From Imbroritus primus (lineage in GTDB: Bacteria > Pseudomonadota > Gammaproteobacteria > Burkholderiales > Burkholderiaceae), in the NCBI RefSeq assembly GCF_964332355.1, contig NZ_OZ201293.1, forward strand, positions 1,860,001 to 1,924,000: a stretch of 64,000 bases of DNA. The letters are read 5' to 3'. Every line of letters starts with the position of its first letter. Within the stretch, counting starts at the first letter, position 1. The notes below the pieces were generated by a model, which searched no databases, had not been told where the DNA came from, and was given only the letters and a program-made list of their open reading frames with translations. A program made the translations under genes and the position numbers. Shown piece after piece: positions 1 through 9,805 of the stretch.

Positions 1-98
1 ACCTATTTTGGCATTCTAGCGCGGCTGGCGGCAGATGCTTTAGACGCGGGGCTCAAATCCTGGCGATGGATGCAAACAATGGTGTCAGGCCGCGCAGG

Positions 99-917
99 CT
101 ACCCGGCATCCGTGACGTCGATGCGGATCGACACCTCCATCGATTCGGCCCCGCCGCCCTGCCGCACGCCACGGATAGGCGCGGCCGACTGGTAATCGCG
201 GCCCACCGCCAGGCGGACATGGCGCTCATCGGTGGGGCAGGCGTGCGTGACATCGAGACTGGTCCAGGTGTGCTGCGCGGTATCCAGGCAGATGTCGGCC
301 CACGCATGACTTGCCAGATTGGGGGCATCCACCGCGTAGAAGTAGCCGCTGACATAGCGTGCCGGAATGCCGAAGGCCCGGCAACAGGCGACCATGACCT
401 GCGCCTGGTCCTGGCACACACCCATGCCCAGCGCAAAGGCTTCCGCCGCCGTCGTGCCGACATCCGTGGTGTTCGAAACGTACTGCACACGGTCTGCAAT
501 AGCTTCCACCAGGCTTTGCAGCGCGGCGGGCGTCACGCCGCCCGCCAGATAGGGAGCCGCGAATGCCACCATGTCCGGCGGCGCCTGCGTCAGCGGCGTG
601 CCCGAGGCGAAATACAGCGGCGAAACGCGGTACTGCCCCGCCAGCGGCGCATCGTTGAAGATGGCACTGCCCGACCGGACCTCGACAATGCCGCTGGCCT
701 CGATCGCCATCCGCGTGGTGGGGCGCGAAAGGGAAAAGGTCTGCACCAGATTGCCGAACGCATCCACCGTCTCGTGCAGCGTGCCCGGCACGCGCACCTG
801 CCACGCCTCGACCTGCTGCAGTGGGCCGGACTGTGGCGTCAGCCGCAGCTCGTGCACGCTGTGGTGCACCGGCTCGGCATAGCGGTACTCGGTTTTATGA
901 TGGATACGGTACTTCAC
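99..917 (-). CDS. transglutaminase-like cysteine protease family protein
   Basis: The 272-residue product has an N-terminal bacterial transglutaminase region (starting MKYRIHHKTEYRY) followed by a transglutaminase-like core. The papain-like triad is visible as Cys168 in GVCQD, His204 in SHAWADI and Asp222 in SLDVTH. The start codon is GTG. In this family such proteins act as cytoplasmic peptidases or amide-bond enzymes; the substrate is not known. It lies downstream of an alpha-E gene and a circularly permuted ATP-grasp gene on the same strand. That three-gene set recurs in many bacteria and suggests ATP-dependent formation of a peptide-like bond and its processing. No signal peptide is seen. 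Confidence 0.85.
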   Translation of the reverse strand: MKYRIHHKTEYRYAEPVHHSVHELRLTPQSGPLQQVEAWQVRVPGTLHETVDAFGNLVQTFSLSRPTTRMAIEASGIVEVRSGSAIFNDAPLAGQYRVSPLYFASGTPLTQAPPDMVAFAAPYLAGGVTPAALQSLVEAIADRVQYVSNTTDVGTTAAEAFALGMGVCQDQAQVMVACCRAFGIPARYVSGYFYAVDAPNLASHAWADICLDTAQHTWTSLDVTHACPTDERHVRLAVGRDYQSAAPIRGVRQGGGAESMEVSIRIDVTDAG

Positions 918-1039
918 GGCAAGGCGATCCTGTCAGGGCCCCATATTGTGACTGAATGAAGTGACACCACACCGGTTTCCGGTTCCCCGCCCATTCTGGC
1001 AGCCTCTTGACCGACCTTCGCCCCACTTCCAGGCTAACC

Positions 1040-2020
1040 TCAGCTGAACGCCAGCGGCACGAGAAAATCCTCGCTGATACCGTTGCCCAGCGTCCCGATG
1101 CGCTCGAGAAAATCGGTCAGGTAGGCATGCATGCCCACGCCGAAAATGTCGTCGATACGTGCAAAGCGCAGGTCGGCATGCAGCTTGCCGGCCTGCCGCA
1201 ACGTTTCGCCCGACTGCGCGTTGGCGACCAGTTGCAGGATGCCAACGACCTCTTCCATGCTCGCCGCCAGCGAGCGCGGCATGTCCGCGCGCAGGATCAA
1301 CAGTTCGGCCACGCGGCGCGGCGTGACAACATCGCGATATACCTTGCGATACACCTCGAAGCCAGAGACCGAGCGCAATACCGCGACCCACTGGTAGAAA
1401 TCAGCTTGCCGGTCCTGCGCCTCAGCCGGCGCCTCGGCCTGCGACAGCGCTCGCAGCGGCGTGCTGGCGGAGCGGAATTTCACATCCAGGATCCGCGCCG
1501 TGTTGTCGGCGCGCTCCAGGAAGGTGCCAAGGCGCATGAAGTGGAACGCCTCGTCCTTGAGCATGGTGCCGAACTGGACGCCGCGCGACAGGTGGGACCG
1601 GAATTTGACCCATTCGAAGAACTGCGACGGATCGTCGCGCAGGATATTGCCCGAGATCAGTTTCTGTACCTCGAGCCATGTTGTGTTGATGGTCTCCCAC
1701 ACTTCCGTCGTCAGCGAACCACGCACCGCCCGCGCATTTTCGCGCGCCGAGCGCAGGCAACTCATGATGGACGACGGATTGGTCATGTCGCGCACCATGA
1801 AATCGATCACATCGTCGCGCGACAGCAGCCCGTATTTCTCGTCGTATACCTGGGTCAGCTCGCTGATGTCGAGCATCGCCCACCAGCCCTGCTCGGCTTC
1901 ATCCACGGCCTGCGGCAGCAGCGAGGTCTGGTAGTTAACATCGAGCATGCGCGCGGTGTTCTCCGCACGTTCGGTATAGCGCGCCATCCAGAACAGGTGG
2001 TCAGCCGTGCGGCTCAGCAT
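1040..2020 (-). CDS. alpha-E domain-containing protein (DUF403)
   Basis: A 326-residue, mostly helical protein of the alpha-E family, recognised by its N-terminal signature MLSRTADHLFWMARYTERAENTARML. I chose the ATG at 2018-2020 because GGGAG lies about eight bases upstream and because family members start MLSRTA; an in-frame start at 2074 would overlap the upstream gene and add 18 residues. The biochemical role is not established. Its constant companions here are the circularly permuted ATP-grasp protein (46 bp upstream) and the transglutaminase-like protein (122 bp downstream), which points to a shared peptide-forming or peptide-modifying task. Confidence 0.85.
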   Translation of the reverse strand: MLSRTADHLFWMARYTERAENTARMLDVNYQTSLLPQAVDEAEQGWWAMLDISELTQVYDEKYGLLSRDDVIDFMVRDMTNPSSIMSCLRSARENARAVRGSLTTEVWETINTTWLEVQKLISGNILRDDPSQFFEWVKFRSHLSRGVQFGTMLKDEAFHFMRLGTFLERADNTARILDVKFRSASTPLRALSQAEAPAEAQDRQADFYQWVAVLRSVSGFEVYRKVYRDVVTPRRVAELLILRADMPRSLAASMEEVVGILQLVANAQSGETLRQAGKLHADLRFARIDDIFGVGMHAYLTDFLERIGTLGNGISEDFLVPLAFS

Positions 2021-2066
2021 GATGCGGTCTCCCGGAGCGTCGTGGGCATAAGTGCGCGCAACAATG

Positions 2067-3527
2067 TCATTCAAGCACCCATGTATCCTTGGTGCCGCCG
2101 CCCTGCGAGGAATTCACCACCAGCGAACCCTCGCGCAGGGCCACGCGCGTCAGCCCGCCTGGCACCATGCGCACTTCCTTGCCGGACAGCACGAACGGCC
2201 GCAGATCAATATGGCGCGGCGCGATGCCAGCGTCGACATAGGTTGGACAGGTCGACAACGCCAGCGTCGGCTGCGCAATGTACTGATGGGGACGGCTCTT
2301 GACGACCTCGCGGAAGGTCTCGATCTCGGCCTGCGTGGCCGCCGGACCTACGAGCATGCCGTAGCCGCCCGCGCCGTGCGTTTCCTTCACCACCAGCTCA
2401 TGCATGTGGTCGAGCACGTAGGCCAGGTCATCCGGCTTGCGGCACATATAGGTCGGCACGTTGTTAAGAAGCGCCTCTTCGCCGAGATAAAAGCGGATCA
2501 TGTCCGGCACGTAGGGATAGATCGACTTGTCGTCCGCCACGCCAGTGCCAATGGCGTTGGCGATAGCCACGTTGCCGGCGCGGTAGACCGACATCAGCCC
2601 GGCCGCGCCTAGCGCCGAATCGGGCCGGAACACCAGTGGATCAAGAAAATCGTCATCGACCCGCCGATAGATCACGTCGATACGCTGTGGACCTTGCGTG
2701 GTGCGCATGTAGAGCCGCTGGTCCTGCACGAACAGGTCATGCCCCTCGACCAGCTCGACGCCCATCTGCTGCGCCAGGAAGGCGTGCTCGAAGTACGCCG
2801 AGTTGTACATGCCCGGGGTCAGCACCACCACGGTGGGATCGTTGATCGACGATGGCGCGACGCTGCGCAGCATGTCCAGTAGCAAGTCGGGATAATGCGC
2901 CACCGGCGCGACGCGGTTGCGCGCAAACAGGTCGGGAAACAGCCGCATCATCATCTTGCGGTTTTCCAGCATGTACGATACGCCAGACGGCACGCGGAGG
3001 TTGTCCTCCAGCACGTAGAACTCGCCCTCGCCAGCGCGCACCACATCGATGCCGGCGACATGCGCATAGATGTCGCGCGGCACCGCCACGCCGAGCATTT
3101 CCGGCCGGTACTGGGCATTGTTGTAGATCTGGTCGGGCGGGATCACCCCGGCGCGCACGATGTTCTGGTCGTGGTAGATATCGTGCAGGAACATGTTGAG
3201 CGCGCGCACGCGCTGGCGCAGGCCCCGTTCCAGCAACGCCCACTCGTGGGCCGGAAAGATGCGCGGAATCGCATCGAACGGAATGGTCCGCTCGGTACCG
3301 CCACCGGCATCGCCATAGACTGCGAAGGTGATGCCAACCCGCTGGAAGATCAGTTCGGCCTCCGCGCGCTTGTCTTCCATGGCCTCGGGCGTCTGCCGCC
3401 CCAGCCAGTCCGCAAAGCGCTGGTAGTGCTGCCGTACGGTTCCCGCTGGCAACGCCGTTCCCGGCTGAAAGCGCGTCGATTGCCCTTCCTGCCAGTCGAC
3501 CATTTCGTCGTAACTCCGCACTTGCAT
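2067..3527 (-). CDS. circularly permuted type 2 ATP-grasp protein
   Basis: A 486-residue protein of the circularly permuted ATP-grasp family (formerly DUF404/DUF407), relatives of glutathionylspermidine-synthase-type ligases. Recognisable stretches include GDAGGGTERTIPFDAIPRI near the N terminus, the VLEDNLRVPSGVSYMLENR segment typical of the ATP-binding core, and VKETHGAGGYGMLVGP towards the C terminus. ATP-grasp enzymes join a carboxylate to an amine through an acylphosphate; the substrates here are unknown. The ATG at 3525-3527 is preceded by GGGAG at good spacing, and upstream in-frame codons look like non-coding sequence. It is probably the first gene of an operon with the alpha-E and transglutaminase-like genes. 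Confidence 0.85.
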   Translation of the reverse strand: MQVRSYDEMVDWQEGQSTRFQPGTALPAGTVRQHYQRFADWLGRQTPEAMEDKRAEAELIFQRVGITFAVYGDAGGGTERTIPFDAIPRIFPAHEWALLERGLRQRVRALNMFLHDIYHDQNIVRAGVIPPDQIYNNAQYRPEMLGVAVPRDIYAHVAGIDVVRAGEGEFYVLEDNLRVPSGVSYMLENRKMMMRLFPDLFARNRVAPVAHYPDLLLDMLRSVAPSSINDPTVVVLTPGMYNSAYFEHAFLAQQMGVELVEGHDLFVQDQRLYMRTTQGPQRIDVIYRRVDDDFLDPLVFRPDSALGAAGLMSVYRAGNVAIANAIGTGVADDKSIYPYVPDMIRFYLGEEALLNNVPTYMCRKPDDLAYVLDHMHELVVKETHGAGGYGMLVGPAATQAEIETFREVVKSRPHQYIAQPTLALSTCPTYVDAGIAPRHIDLRPFVLSGKEVRMVPGGLTRVALREGSLVVNSSQGGGTKDTWVLE

Positions 3528-3728
3528 GGAATCTCCCGAACTGTCATTTCCCCGGCCGCTGGGTATGCGACAGGTATAACGCGTCGCACGGGGCGCGTCA
3601 ACGCATGCGCCCGATGCCATCCCCTGTGGCCCGGACGCCATCAACCGCCGCCCCGGCGTGCTCCGGGCCTCATGCCAAGTCTGACGCCACACATCCCCAC
3701 ACCCACCTGTTCCCCGCCATGACAGCGG

Positions 3729-6152
3729 TCAGCGCACATGCCAGTATCGCGGCGCGATGTCACGCCAGGCGCTGACCTCCAGGAGCGGGCCGGCGCTGTC
3801 CACCATGACCGCGCCGGCACGATCCGTACGCAGGCGCTGCACCCCGTACGCACCGTAGCGCGCCCACACGTCGGCGCGCGGGTGCCCATAGCGATTGCGG
3901 TAACCCATCTGGAAAATTGCCAGGGATGGCGCCACAGCCTCCAGGAAGCGACTACCGGATGAAGTACCGCTGCCATGATGCGGAACTAGCAAGATATCTG
4001 CCAGCAAATGCCCAGGTATAGACCGGCCAATGATCTGCAGTTCTTCCGCAAGGCCGATATCGCCCGTGAGCAGTGCTGCATGACGGATGTTGGCGACGCG
4101 CAGCACGCAACTGCGCGCATTGCTCGCCAGGGTTTCCCGCTGCCCGTCGCCGGGTGCCGGATGCAGGATCTCGAAGCGCACGCCATCCCATTCCCAATGC
4201 TGTCCCGCAGCGCATACCGTGGTTGCGGTCCCCTGCTGCGTTGCCGTTTGCCACAGCATATGCCCGGCCGGCAGCGCGGCCTGCAGACGGGATACATGCA
4301 CAGCGTCGAGCACGGCGGGCGCACCGCCGACATGGTCGCTGTCCTCATGGCTGATCACCAGCCGGTCCAGATGCGCGGCACCCAGGCCGCGCAGGTACGG
4401 TGCAATGACACGTTCGCCCGCGCTGCTTGCCCCGTAGGCCGGCCCGGCGTCGTACAGCAACCGGTGCTGCGCAGTCTCGACCAGGACCGCCGTACCCTGC
4501 CCCACATCGAGCGCAGTGATGCGCCACTCGCCATGCGCGGGACGCGGCGCGCGCACCAGGCACAAGGGCAACAGCAGGACACAGGCATGGACCCGCAGCG
4601 GCCAACTGGCGACGCCGCCGGGTACCAGCCACAGCGTGACGCCCGCCATACCCGCAAGTACCGCCCATGCCGGTGGCGCAGCCGCCTGCCAGACCGCCCA
4701 TGGTTGAGTCCCAAGCCACGCCAGGATGACCACCAGCCACGCAAATACCGTGTGTGCCGCGGCCAGCAAGAGCATCGCCACCGGCTCCGGCAGCGCGGCT
4801 CCCAGCAGCGCCAGTGGCGTGACGATAAAACTGACGACTGGAATCGCGACAGCATTGGCCAGCGGAGACACGACCGATACCTGCTGAAACAGTAGCAAGG
4901 TAAGCGGCACGAGTCCGACCGTCAGCACCCACTGCAGGCGCGCTGCCGCAGCCACGCCCGTCCAGCGCCGCGGCATGCGGGTGCCCCACGCCGGTGCATA
5001 CTGCACGGGATGCATCAGGAAAATCAGCGCCACCGCACCGAAGGACAGCCAGAACCCCGCCGCGCACACGGCCCATGGATCGGCCAATACCACCAGCACT
5101 GCCGCCCAGCCCAGCACGTGGCCGCGATGGCTGCCCCGCCCGGCCAAAAAACCGAGCCCCACCACCGTGAGCATGATCAATGTGCGCTGCGCCGGCACCT
5201 GCATGCCTGCCAGCAGGCAATACAGCGTCGCCGCCACCATCCCGGCGACGATGCCTGCGGAACGCGCCGGCCAGCGCAATGGCAGTGGCCGGTGCAACCA
5301 GCGTCCCAGGCCAAACGAGTAACGCCACAACCATGCCACCACCACACCGAACAGGCTGGCGATCATGGTGATGTGGAGGCCGGAAATGCTGATCAGGTGA
5401 CCAATGCCTGTCCGGTTAAACATGTTCCAGTCCGCCGCATCGATCCCCCTCTGGTCGCCGACCACCAGCGCTACCAGTACGCCCGCATACGGTGCCTCCG
5501 CCGGCATGCTCGCCAGCACGTGCCGGCGTACTGCATCGCGCCAGCGTTCGATGCGCCACCCAACGCGCATGCCGGCCTCCGACAAGCGCCGGTTGTCCGG
5601 CCCGGCGCGCACATAGCCCGTCGCGCGCACGCCCTGTTCCAGCAGCCAGTATTCATAGTCGAAGGTATGCGGATTAGCGCTGCCGACCGGTTGGCGCAGG
5701 CGCAGGCGCAACTGCCATCGGTCGCCCGGCACGAGCGGTGCGAGCATGGTTGAGGCCGCCGCATCGGGCGCGTCATATCGCGTCAACGCCAGCCTCTGCG
5801 GTACGACGCCAGGCGGCGTGCTGGCCAGCACATCGAACTGGAAACGTACGCCGCGCTCGAATGGCGTGGGCAATGAAGCCACCGCGCCCTGTACGACCAC
5901 ATCCCGCCCTTCCCACGCCGGATCGAGCCTGTCAGCCAGCCGGATATCCGCGCGCAGTGCGGCCCAGGCCTGCCCGCCCAGAAATGCGCAACATGTCCAC
6001 GCGACAATCGTCACCGGGCGATAATGCCGGCGACAAAGCCAGGCGGTCATGCCGCAAGCGGCGCACAGCCCAGCCGGCCAGACCAGCGATAACGCCTGCT
6101 GTTGCTGCAACCACCAAGTTCCTGCGATAAAGGCTGCCAACAGTCCGCGCAT
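3729..6152 (-). CDS. comEC: ComEC/Rec2 family DNA internalization protein
   Basis: An 807-residue polytopic membrane protein: an N-terminal hydrophobic and OB-fold region, a central competence domain with many transmembrane segments (GIGHLISISGLHITMIASL is the family signature), and a C-terminal metallo-beta-lactamase-like domain with DVGQGTAVLVE and SHEDSDHVGG. In naturally transformable bacteria ComEC forms the inner-membrane channel for single-stranded DNA, and the C-terminal domain is proposed to degrade the other strand. The ATG at 6150-6152 has AGGAG eight bases upstream; a longer frame to 6278 lacks such support. The gene appears intact. It is followed upstream by a roughly 620 bp stretch without an intact gene. 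Confidence 0.9.
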   Translation of the reverse strand: MRGLLAAFIAGTWWLQQQQALSLVWPAGLCAACGMTAWLCRRHYRPVTIVAWTCCAFLGGQAWAALRADIRLADRLDPAWEGRDVVVQGAVASLPTPFERGVRFQFDVLASTPPGVVPQRLALTRYDAPDAAASTMLAPLVPGDRWQLRLRLRQPVGSANPHTFDYEYWLLEQGVRATGYVRAGPDNRRLSEAGMRVGWRIERWRDAVRRHVLASMPAEAPYAGVLVALVVGDQRGIDAADWNMFNRTGIGHLISISGLHITMIASLFGVVVAWLWRYSFGLGRWLHRPLPLRWPARSAGIVAGMVAATLYCLLAGMQVPAQRTLIMLTVVGLGFLAGRGSHRGHVLGWAAVLVVLADPWAVCAAGFWLSFGAVALIFLMHPVQYAPAWGTRMPRRWTGVAAAARLQWVLTVGLVPLTLLLFQQVSVVSPLANAVAIPVVSFIVTPLALLGAALPEPVAMLLLAAAHTVFAWLVVILAWLGTQPWAVWQAAAPPAWAVLAGMAGVTLWLVPGGVASWPLRVHACVLLLPLCLVRAPRPAHGEWRITALDVGQGTAVLVETAQHRLLYDAGPAYGASSAGERVIAPYLRGLGAAHLDRLVISHEDSDHVGGAPAVLDAVHVSRLQAALPAGHMLWQTATQQGTATTVCAAGQHWEWDGVRFEILHPAPGDGQRETLASNARSCVLRVANIRHAALLTGDIGLAEELQIIGRSIPGHLLADILLVPHHGSGTSSGSRFLEAVAPSLAIFQMGYRNRYGHPRADVWARYGAYGVQRLRTDRAGAVMVDSAGPLLEVSAWRDIAPRYWHVR

Positions 6153-6775
6153 CGAAAATTGCTCCTGAGCATGATCGACAACGCTTTTGCAACGCGCGAC
6201 CTCGAGGAGCGCGCCGCCCTGGTGGATGATTTGCCATGCGGGCACGCCGACCCGCTTGCGCAGCCGATCCGCGCACATTCAATCGCCTCTCATCCCAAAT
6301 GTGCAGAGATGCTTTCGCGCTTCCTTACCTCATCACGGATTCCGTTCCTCCGGAAACAGTAAGTGACGTTTTACCCTCACGTTTGTGATATACAAGTCAC
6401 TCCAATCCGACACGCATCCGAGGTTTTTCATCAACCTGGCATCGGACACCTCTGTTTTTCAATCAGTCTTTTAATCAATAAATGGGGGATGGGTCATGAA
6501 TCGAGTTGGCGCGCTCCGGGGGGTTATTCCGATCTGGGACGCAGCGCCCGGCAAACATCTCGCCGGATGGCGAAAAAACCTTCCGCACGTCCGACATGCC
6601 CTAGGGACGCATGCATGATCGTTCCCGCCGCGAACGGAAAGCGCACACCTCTGACGCGGAAGACGGCACGGTGAGATTCTGGAGCGCCGCCACCGGCGCC
6701 CCGCTGCCTGGCGCGCAAGCCAAGCGCTAAGACGAACCGATGGCCAGGAATGGCGTTCCTGGCCATCCGGCCATA
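6153..6775. other. gene-poor gap between comEC and tatD
   Basis: No intact gene is convincing in this stretch of about 620 bp. The part from about 6350 to 6490 is visibly more AT-rich than its surroundings. The part from about 6496 to 6730 holds two short frames that read like eroded WD40 blades (listed separately). An antisense frame at 6471-6779 has arginine-rich composition typical of a shadow frame. Confidence 0.5.
6496..6730 (+). pseudogene. possible WD40-repeat gene remnant
   Basis: Two short plus-strand pieces in different frames resemble WD40 blades. The first, ATG at 6496 to a stop at 6616-6618, contains VIPIWDAAPGKHLAGW. The second, ending in TAA at 6728-6730, contains EDGTVRFWSAATGAPLPG, close to the D-G-T-V-R-x-W-x-A-x-T-G pattern that closes a WD40 blade. 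The frame change and the small size suggest erosion of a larger beta-propeller gene. This is inference from motif similarity only. Confidence 0.35.
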
Positions 6776-7612
6776 TCATTCATCGCGAGCGCCAGAAGGA
6801 TCGCAAAATGCAGCCCGCAGGCGGGGCAGTGCCTCCAGCGAACTGTTTTGCATGTGGCGCGACAGGTCCGCGAGGCTCATACCGCGCAGGTTAGCCAGTT
6901 CACGCGCAATCCCGGCAACCTCGCCCGGTACGTTGCGAACCTTGCCCTGCTCGCCGAACTGGTCGTCCGCCAGCCAGGCCGGCGCAATGTCGGGTGCATC
7001 GGTCTCGAGCACCAGGGCATCGAGCGGCAACTCGGTAGCGAGACGGCGGATACGGTTGGCACGCGAGAATGTCATGTTGCCGCCAAAGCCAAGCTTCAGG
7101 CCCTGGGCGATGAAACGGTAGGCCTGCTCCGGGCTGCCATTGAACGCGTGGGCAATGCCGGCATGGACGCCAAGCTTGCGGAGTTGCGCTGCGACCTGGT
7201 CCTGCGACTTGCGCACATGTAGCAGCACCGGCAAATCGAACTCGCGCGCCAATCGAAGCTGCGCCACATACACGGTCATCTGCCGTTCGGCATCGAGGCC
7301 CGGCACAAAATAGTCCAGCCCAATCTCGCCCACACCGATGAAGAGAGGATCGTCGAGCGAAGCCTCGATCTCACGCCGCAGCGTCCCGAGATCGGCATCC
7401 GTAGCCTGTGGTGCGAGCATCGGATGGATGCCGAGCGCATAGACGCAACCCGCATACTGGTGCGCGAGATGGCGCACGCGCTCGAAATTCCACGCTGCCA
7501 CGGCAGGAATCACGATATGCCCCACGCCTGCCGCGTGCGCCGACGCCACCACCATATCGCGATCGGCGTCGAATTCCGTGGCGTCGAGATGGCAATGGGT
7601 GTCGATCCACAT
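6776..7612 (-). CDS. tatD: TatD family metal-dependent hydrolase
   Basis: A 278-residue TIM-barrel hydrolase of the TatD family. Visible metal ligands are the HCHLD motif at residues 6-10, the glutamate in VGEIGLD, the histidine in LLHVRKS, a second in IAHAFNG, and the aspartate in ETDAPDIAP. TatD proteins are magnesium-dependent 3'-5' exonucleases or deoxyribonucleases with roles in DNA repair. The ATG at 7610-7612 has an AGGG-type ribosome site. It follows lolD on the same strand with a gap of only 15 bp, so it is likely the last gene of a lolC-lolD-tatD transcript. Confidence 0.9.
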   Translation of the reverse strand: MWIDTHCHLDATEFDADRDMVVASAHAAGVGHIVIPAVAAWNFERVRHLAHQYAGCVYALGIHPMLAPQATDADLGTLRREIEASLDDPLFIGVGEIGLDYFVPGLDAERQMTVYVAQLRLAREFDLPVLLHVRKSQDQVAAQLRKLGVHAGIAHAFNGSPEQAYRFIAQGLKLGFGGNMTFSRANRIRRLATELPLDALVLETDAPDIAPAWLADDQFGEQGKVRNVPGEVAGIARELANLRGMSLADLSRHMQNSSLEALPRLRAAFCDPSGARDE

Positions 7613-7627
7613 GGCAGTTGCCCTGCT

Positions 7628-8314
7628 CTACCGTTCCATGTGCAGATGCCCTTCGCGCAACCGCAACACACGGTCGCAGCGGCCGGCCAGTTCCGGATCG
7701 TGCGTGACGATGATGAAGCTGGTGCCCAGCGTCTGCGACAACTCGAGCATCAGGTCAAATACGCCGCCGGCGGTTACGTCATCGAGGTTGCCGGTGGGCT
7801 CGTCCGCCAGCACGCAGGCCGGATTCCCGACCAACGCCCGCGCCATGGCCACGCGCTGGCGCTCGCCACCGGACAGCTCGCCGGGGCGATGCGCAGAACG
7901 CCCGGCCAGACCCACGCGCGCGAGCATGGCCTGCGCCTGCTCGCGCGCGTCGTTCTGGCGCAGCCCGCGGATGCGCAGCGGCATGGCGACATTGTCGAGT
8001 GCCGTGAACTCCGGCAGCAGGTGGTGGAACTGGTAGACAAACCCCAGCTTCTCGTTGCGCAGGCGGTTGCGCTCCTTCTCGGACAGCGAGGTAAAGGGCC
8101 GCCCCTGCAGGGCAACCGTGCCGGCCGTCGGCTCGTCCAGCCCGCCGAGCACATGCAGCAGCGTGCTCTTGCCTGAGCCGGAAGCGCCCACAATGGCGAC
8201 CTTTTCGCCCGCCTCGACACGTACATCGATGCCCTTCAGCACATCCACATGCAGGCCACCCTGCGAGAAGGATTTCGTCAGGCCTTCTGCCTGCAGCACG
8301 GTTCCGTTATTCAT
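7628..8314 (-). CDS. lolD: lipoprotein-releasing ABC transporter ATP-binding protein LolD
   Basis: A 228-residue ABC ATPase with Walker A GASGSGKST, the signature LSGGERQRVAMARAL and Walker B VLADEPTGNLD, and the phenylalanine-rich FVYQFHHLLPEFTALDNV segment typical of LolD/MacB-type ATPases. LolD powers extraction of outer-membrane lipoproteins from the inner membrane by LolC/E for hand-over to LolA. The ATG at 8312-8314 overlaps the end of the upstream permease gene by 8 bp, indicating translational coupling; the longer upstream frame runs inside that gene. Confidence 0.93.
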   Translation of the reverse strand: MNNGTVLQAEGLTKSFSQGGLHVDVLKGIDVRVEAGEKVAIVGASGSGKSTLLHVLGGLDEPTAGTVALQGRPFTSLSEKERNRLRNEKLGFVYQFHHLLPEFTALDNVAMPLRIRGLRQNDAREQAQAMLARVGLAGRSAHRPGELSGGERQRVAMARALVGNPACVLADEPTGNLDDVTAGGVFDLMLELSQTLGTSFIIVTHDPELAGRCDRVLRLREGHLHMER

Positions 8315-9557
8315 AGCGCAGCGCCTCCGCCGGATTGACGCGCGCCGCACGCCAGCTGGGATACAGGGTGGCCAGCGTGGCCAGCACAAAGGAGATCACG
8401 CCGATGGTGACGATGTCATTCAGACGCGGATCGGACGGCAGCGAGCTGATGAAGTAGATGTCCTTCGGCAGGAACTGAACCCCCAGCAACCGTTCGATGG
8501 CCGGCACGATCACATCGATATTGGTAGCGATCAGCGTCCCGCCCGCCACGCCCAGCACGGTGCCGATAAAGCCAATGGCCACGCCCTGCACGATGAAGAT
8601 CTTCATGATCGAGAACGGCTGCGCGCCCATGGTGCGCAGGATGGCGATATCAGCCTGCTTGTCGGTCACCGTCATGACCAGCGTGGAAACCAGATTGAAC
8701 GCCGCCACCGCGATGATCAGCGTGAGGATGATGAACATCATGCGCTTCTCGGTCTGCACCGCCGCGAACCAGTTGCGGTTCTGCTGCGACCAGTCGCGGA
8801 TATACAGTTCGCCGGACATGGTACGTGCCAGATCGTGCGCCACCAGCGGCGCGCGCTGCATGTCCTTGAGCTTGAGGCGCACGCCGGTCGGACCGGCGAG
8901 GCGGAACAGGGTTTCCGCGTCCTGCAGGTGCACCAGCGCCAGCGCGCTGTCGAATTCGAAATGGCCCGAGTCGAACACGCCAACCACATTGAACTGCTTC
9001 ATGCGCGGCAGCACGCCGGCCGGCGTGATGGTGCCCTGCGGCGCGATCAGCGTGACCTTGTCGCCGGTACGCACGCCCAGCGCGCGCGCCAGTTCGCTGC
9101 CGAGGATGATGTCGAAGTTGCCGGGCACGAGGCTGTTCAGGCTGCCGTCGCGCACCGTCGTGCCAATGTCGGACACCGACGGCTCATCGGCCGGCGACAC
9201 GCCGCGCAGCAGCACGCCCCGCACCGTCTCGTCGCGGCTCAGCATGGCCTGCGCACCGATGTAGGGCGCCGCGCCGATGACCTCGGGATTCTGCCGCGCC
9301 TCGCGCGCTGTCACCTGCCAGTCCGGCAGCACCGTGGGCGACACGATCTCGATATGCGACAGCACCGACAGCATGCGGTCGCGCACTTCCTTCTGGAAAC
9401 CGTTCATCACCGACAGCACCACGATCAGCGCCGCCACGCCCAGCGCAATGCCGAACATGGAAATCATCGAGATGAAGGAAATAAAGGTGTTGCGGCTGGC
9501 GCGCTTGCTGGCGCGCGTGTAGCGCCAGCCAATCTGCCATTCGTAGGGAAAATTCAA
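8307..9557 (-). CDS. lolC: lipoprotein-releasing ABC transporter permease LolC/LolE
   Basis: A 416-residue FtsX-like permease: an N-terminal transmembrane helix (ISMISMFGIALGVAALIVVLS), a large periplasmic MacB-like domain, and three further helices near the C terminus. LolC/E extracts lipoproteins at the periplasmic face of the inner membrane. I place the start at a TTG (9555-9557) because GAGGAG lies five bases upstream and the resulting N terminus, NFPYEWQIGWRYTR, matches the family start; there is no ATG nearby in frame. Only one permease gene is present, so this may be the LolF-type homodimeric arrangement or the partner may lie elsewhere. Confidence 0.9.
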   Translation of the reverse strand: MNFPYEWQIGWRYTRASKRASRNTFISFISMISMFGIALGVAALIVVLSVMNGFQKEVRDRMLSVLSHIEIVSPTVLPDWQVTAREARQNPEVIGAAPYIGAQAMLSRDETVRGVLLRGVSPADEPSVSDIGTTVRDGSLNSLVPGNFDIILGSELARALGVRTGDKVTLIAPQGTITPAGVLPRMKQFNVVGVFDSGHFEFDSALALVHLQDAETLFRLAGPTGVRLKLKDMQRAPLVAHDLARTMSGELYIRDWSQQNRNWFAAVQTEKRMMFIILTLIIAVAAFNLVSTLVMTVTDKQADIAILRTMGAQPFSIMKIFIVQGVAIGFIGTVLGVAGGTLIATNIDVIVPAIERLLGVQFLPKDIYFISSLPSDPRLNDIVTIGVISFVLATLATLYPSWRAARVNPAEALRYE

Positions 9558-9805
9558 TGCAGCTCCTCGTGCATGCGTATTGATTCCTGGGGTGATGCCT
9601 AGTGTGACGTCTGAAACCTTGTCCTGCAGCGGTGCCCTCCATGCTGCGCCCCGGAATCGCGCTCCCGGAATGCCGCAGCTGGACGCTCCTGCCTCCTGCC
9701 AGCGGCCAATCATAATGCATCGGCCCGATTGCCGGTGCGAATGGCCGGCATGAATGGCACATGTGCATGGCCGGTGCGCTGGCGCCCGATTACAATGGCG
9801 GGGCC

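Noticed and set aside
1007..2302. 431-residue plus-strand frame
   Set aside because: Runs antisense through the alpha-E gene and the end of the ATP-grasp gene; both are clearly real.
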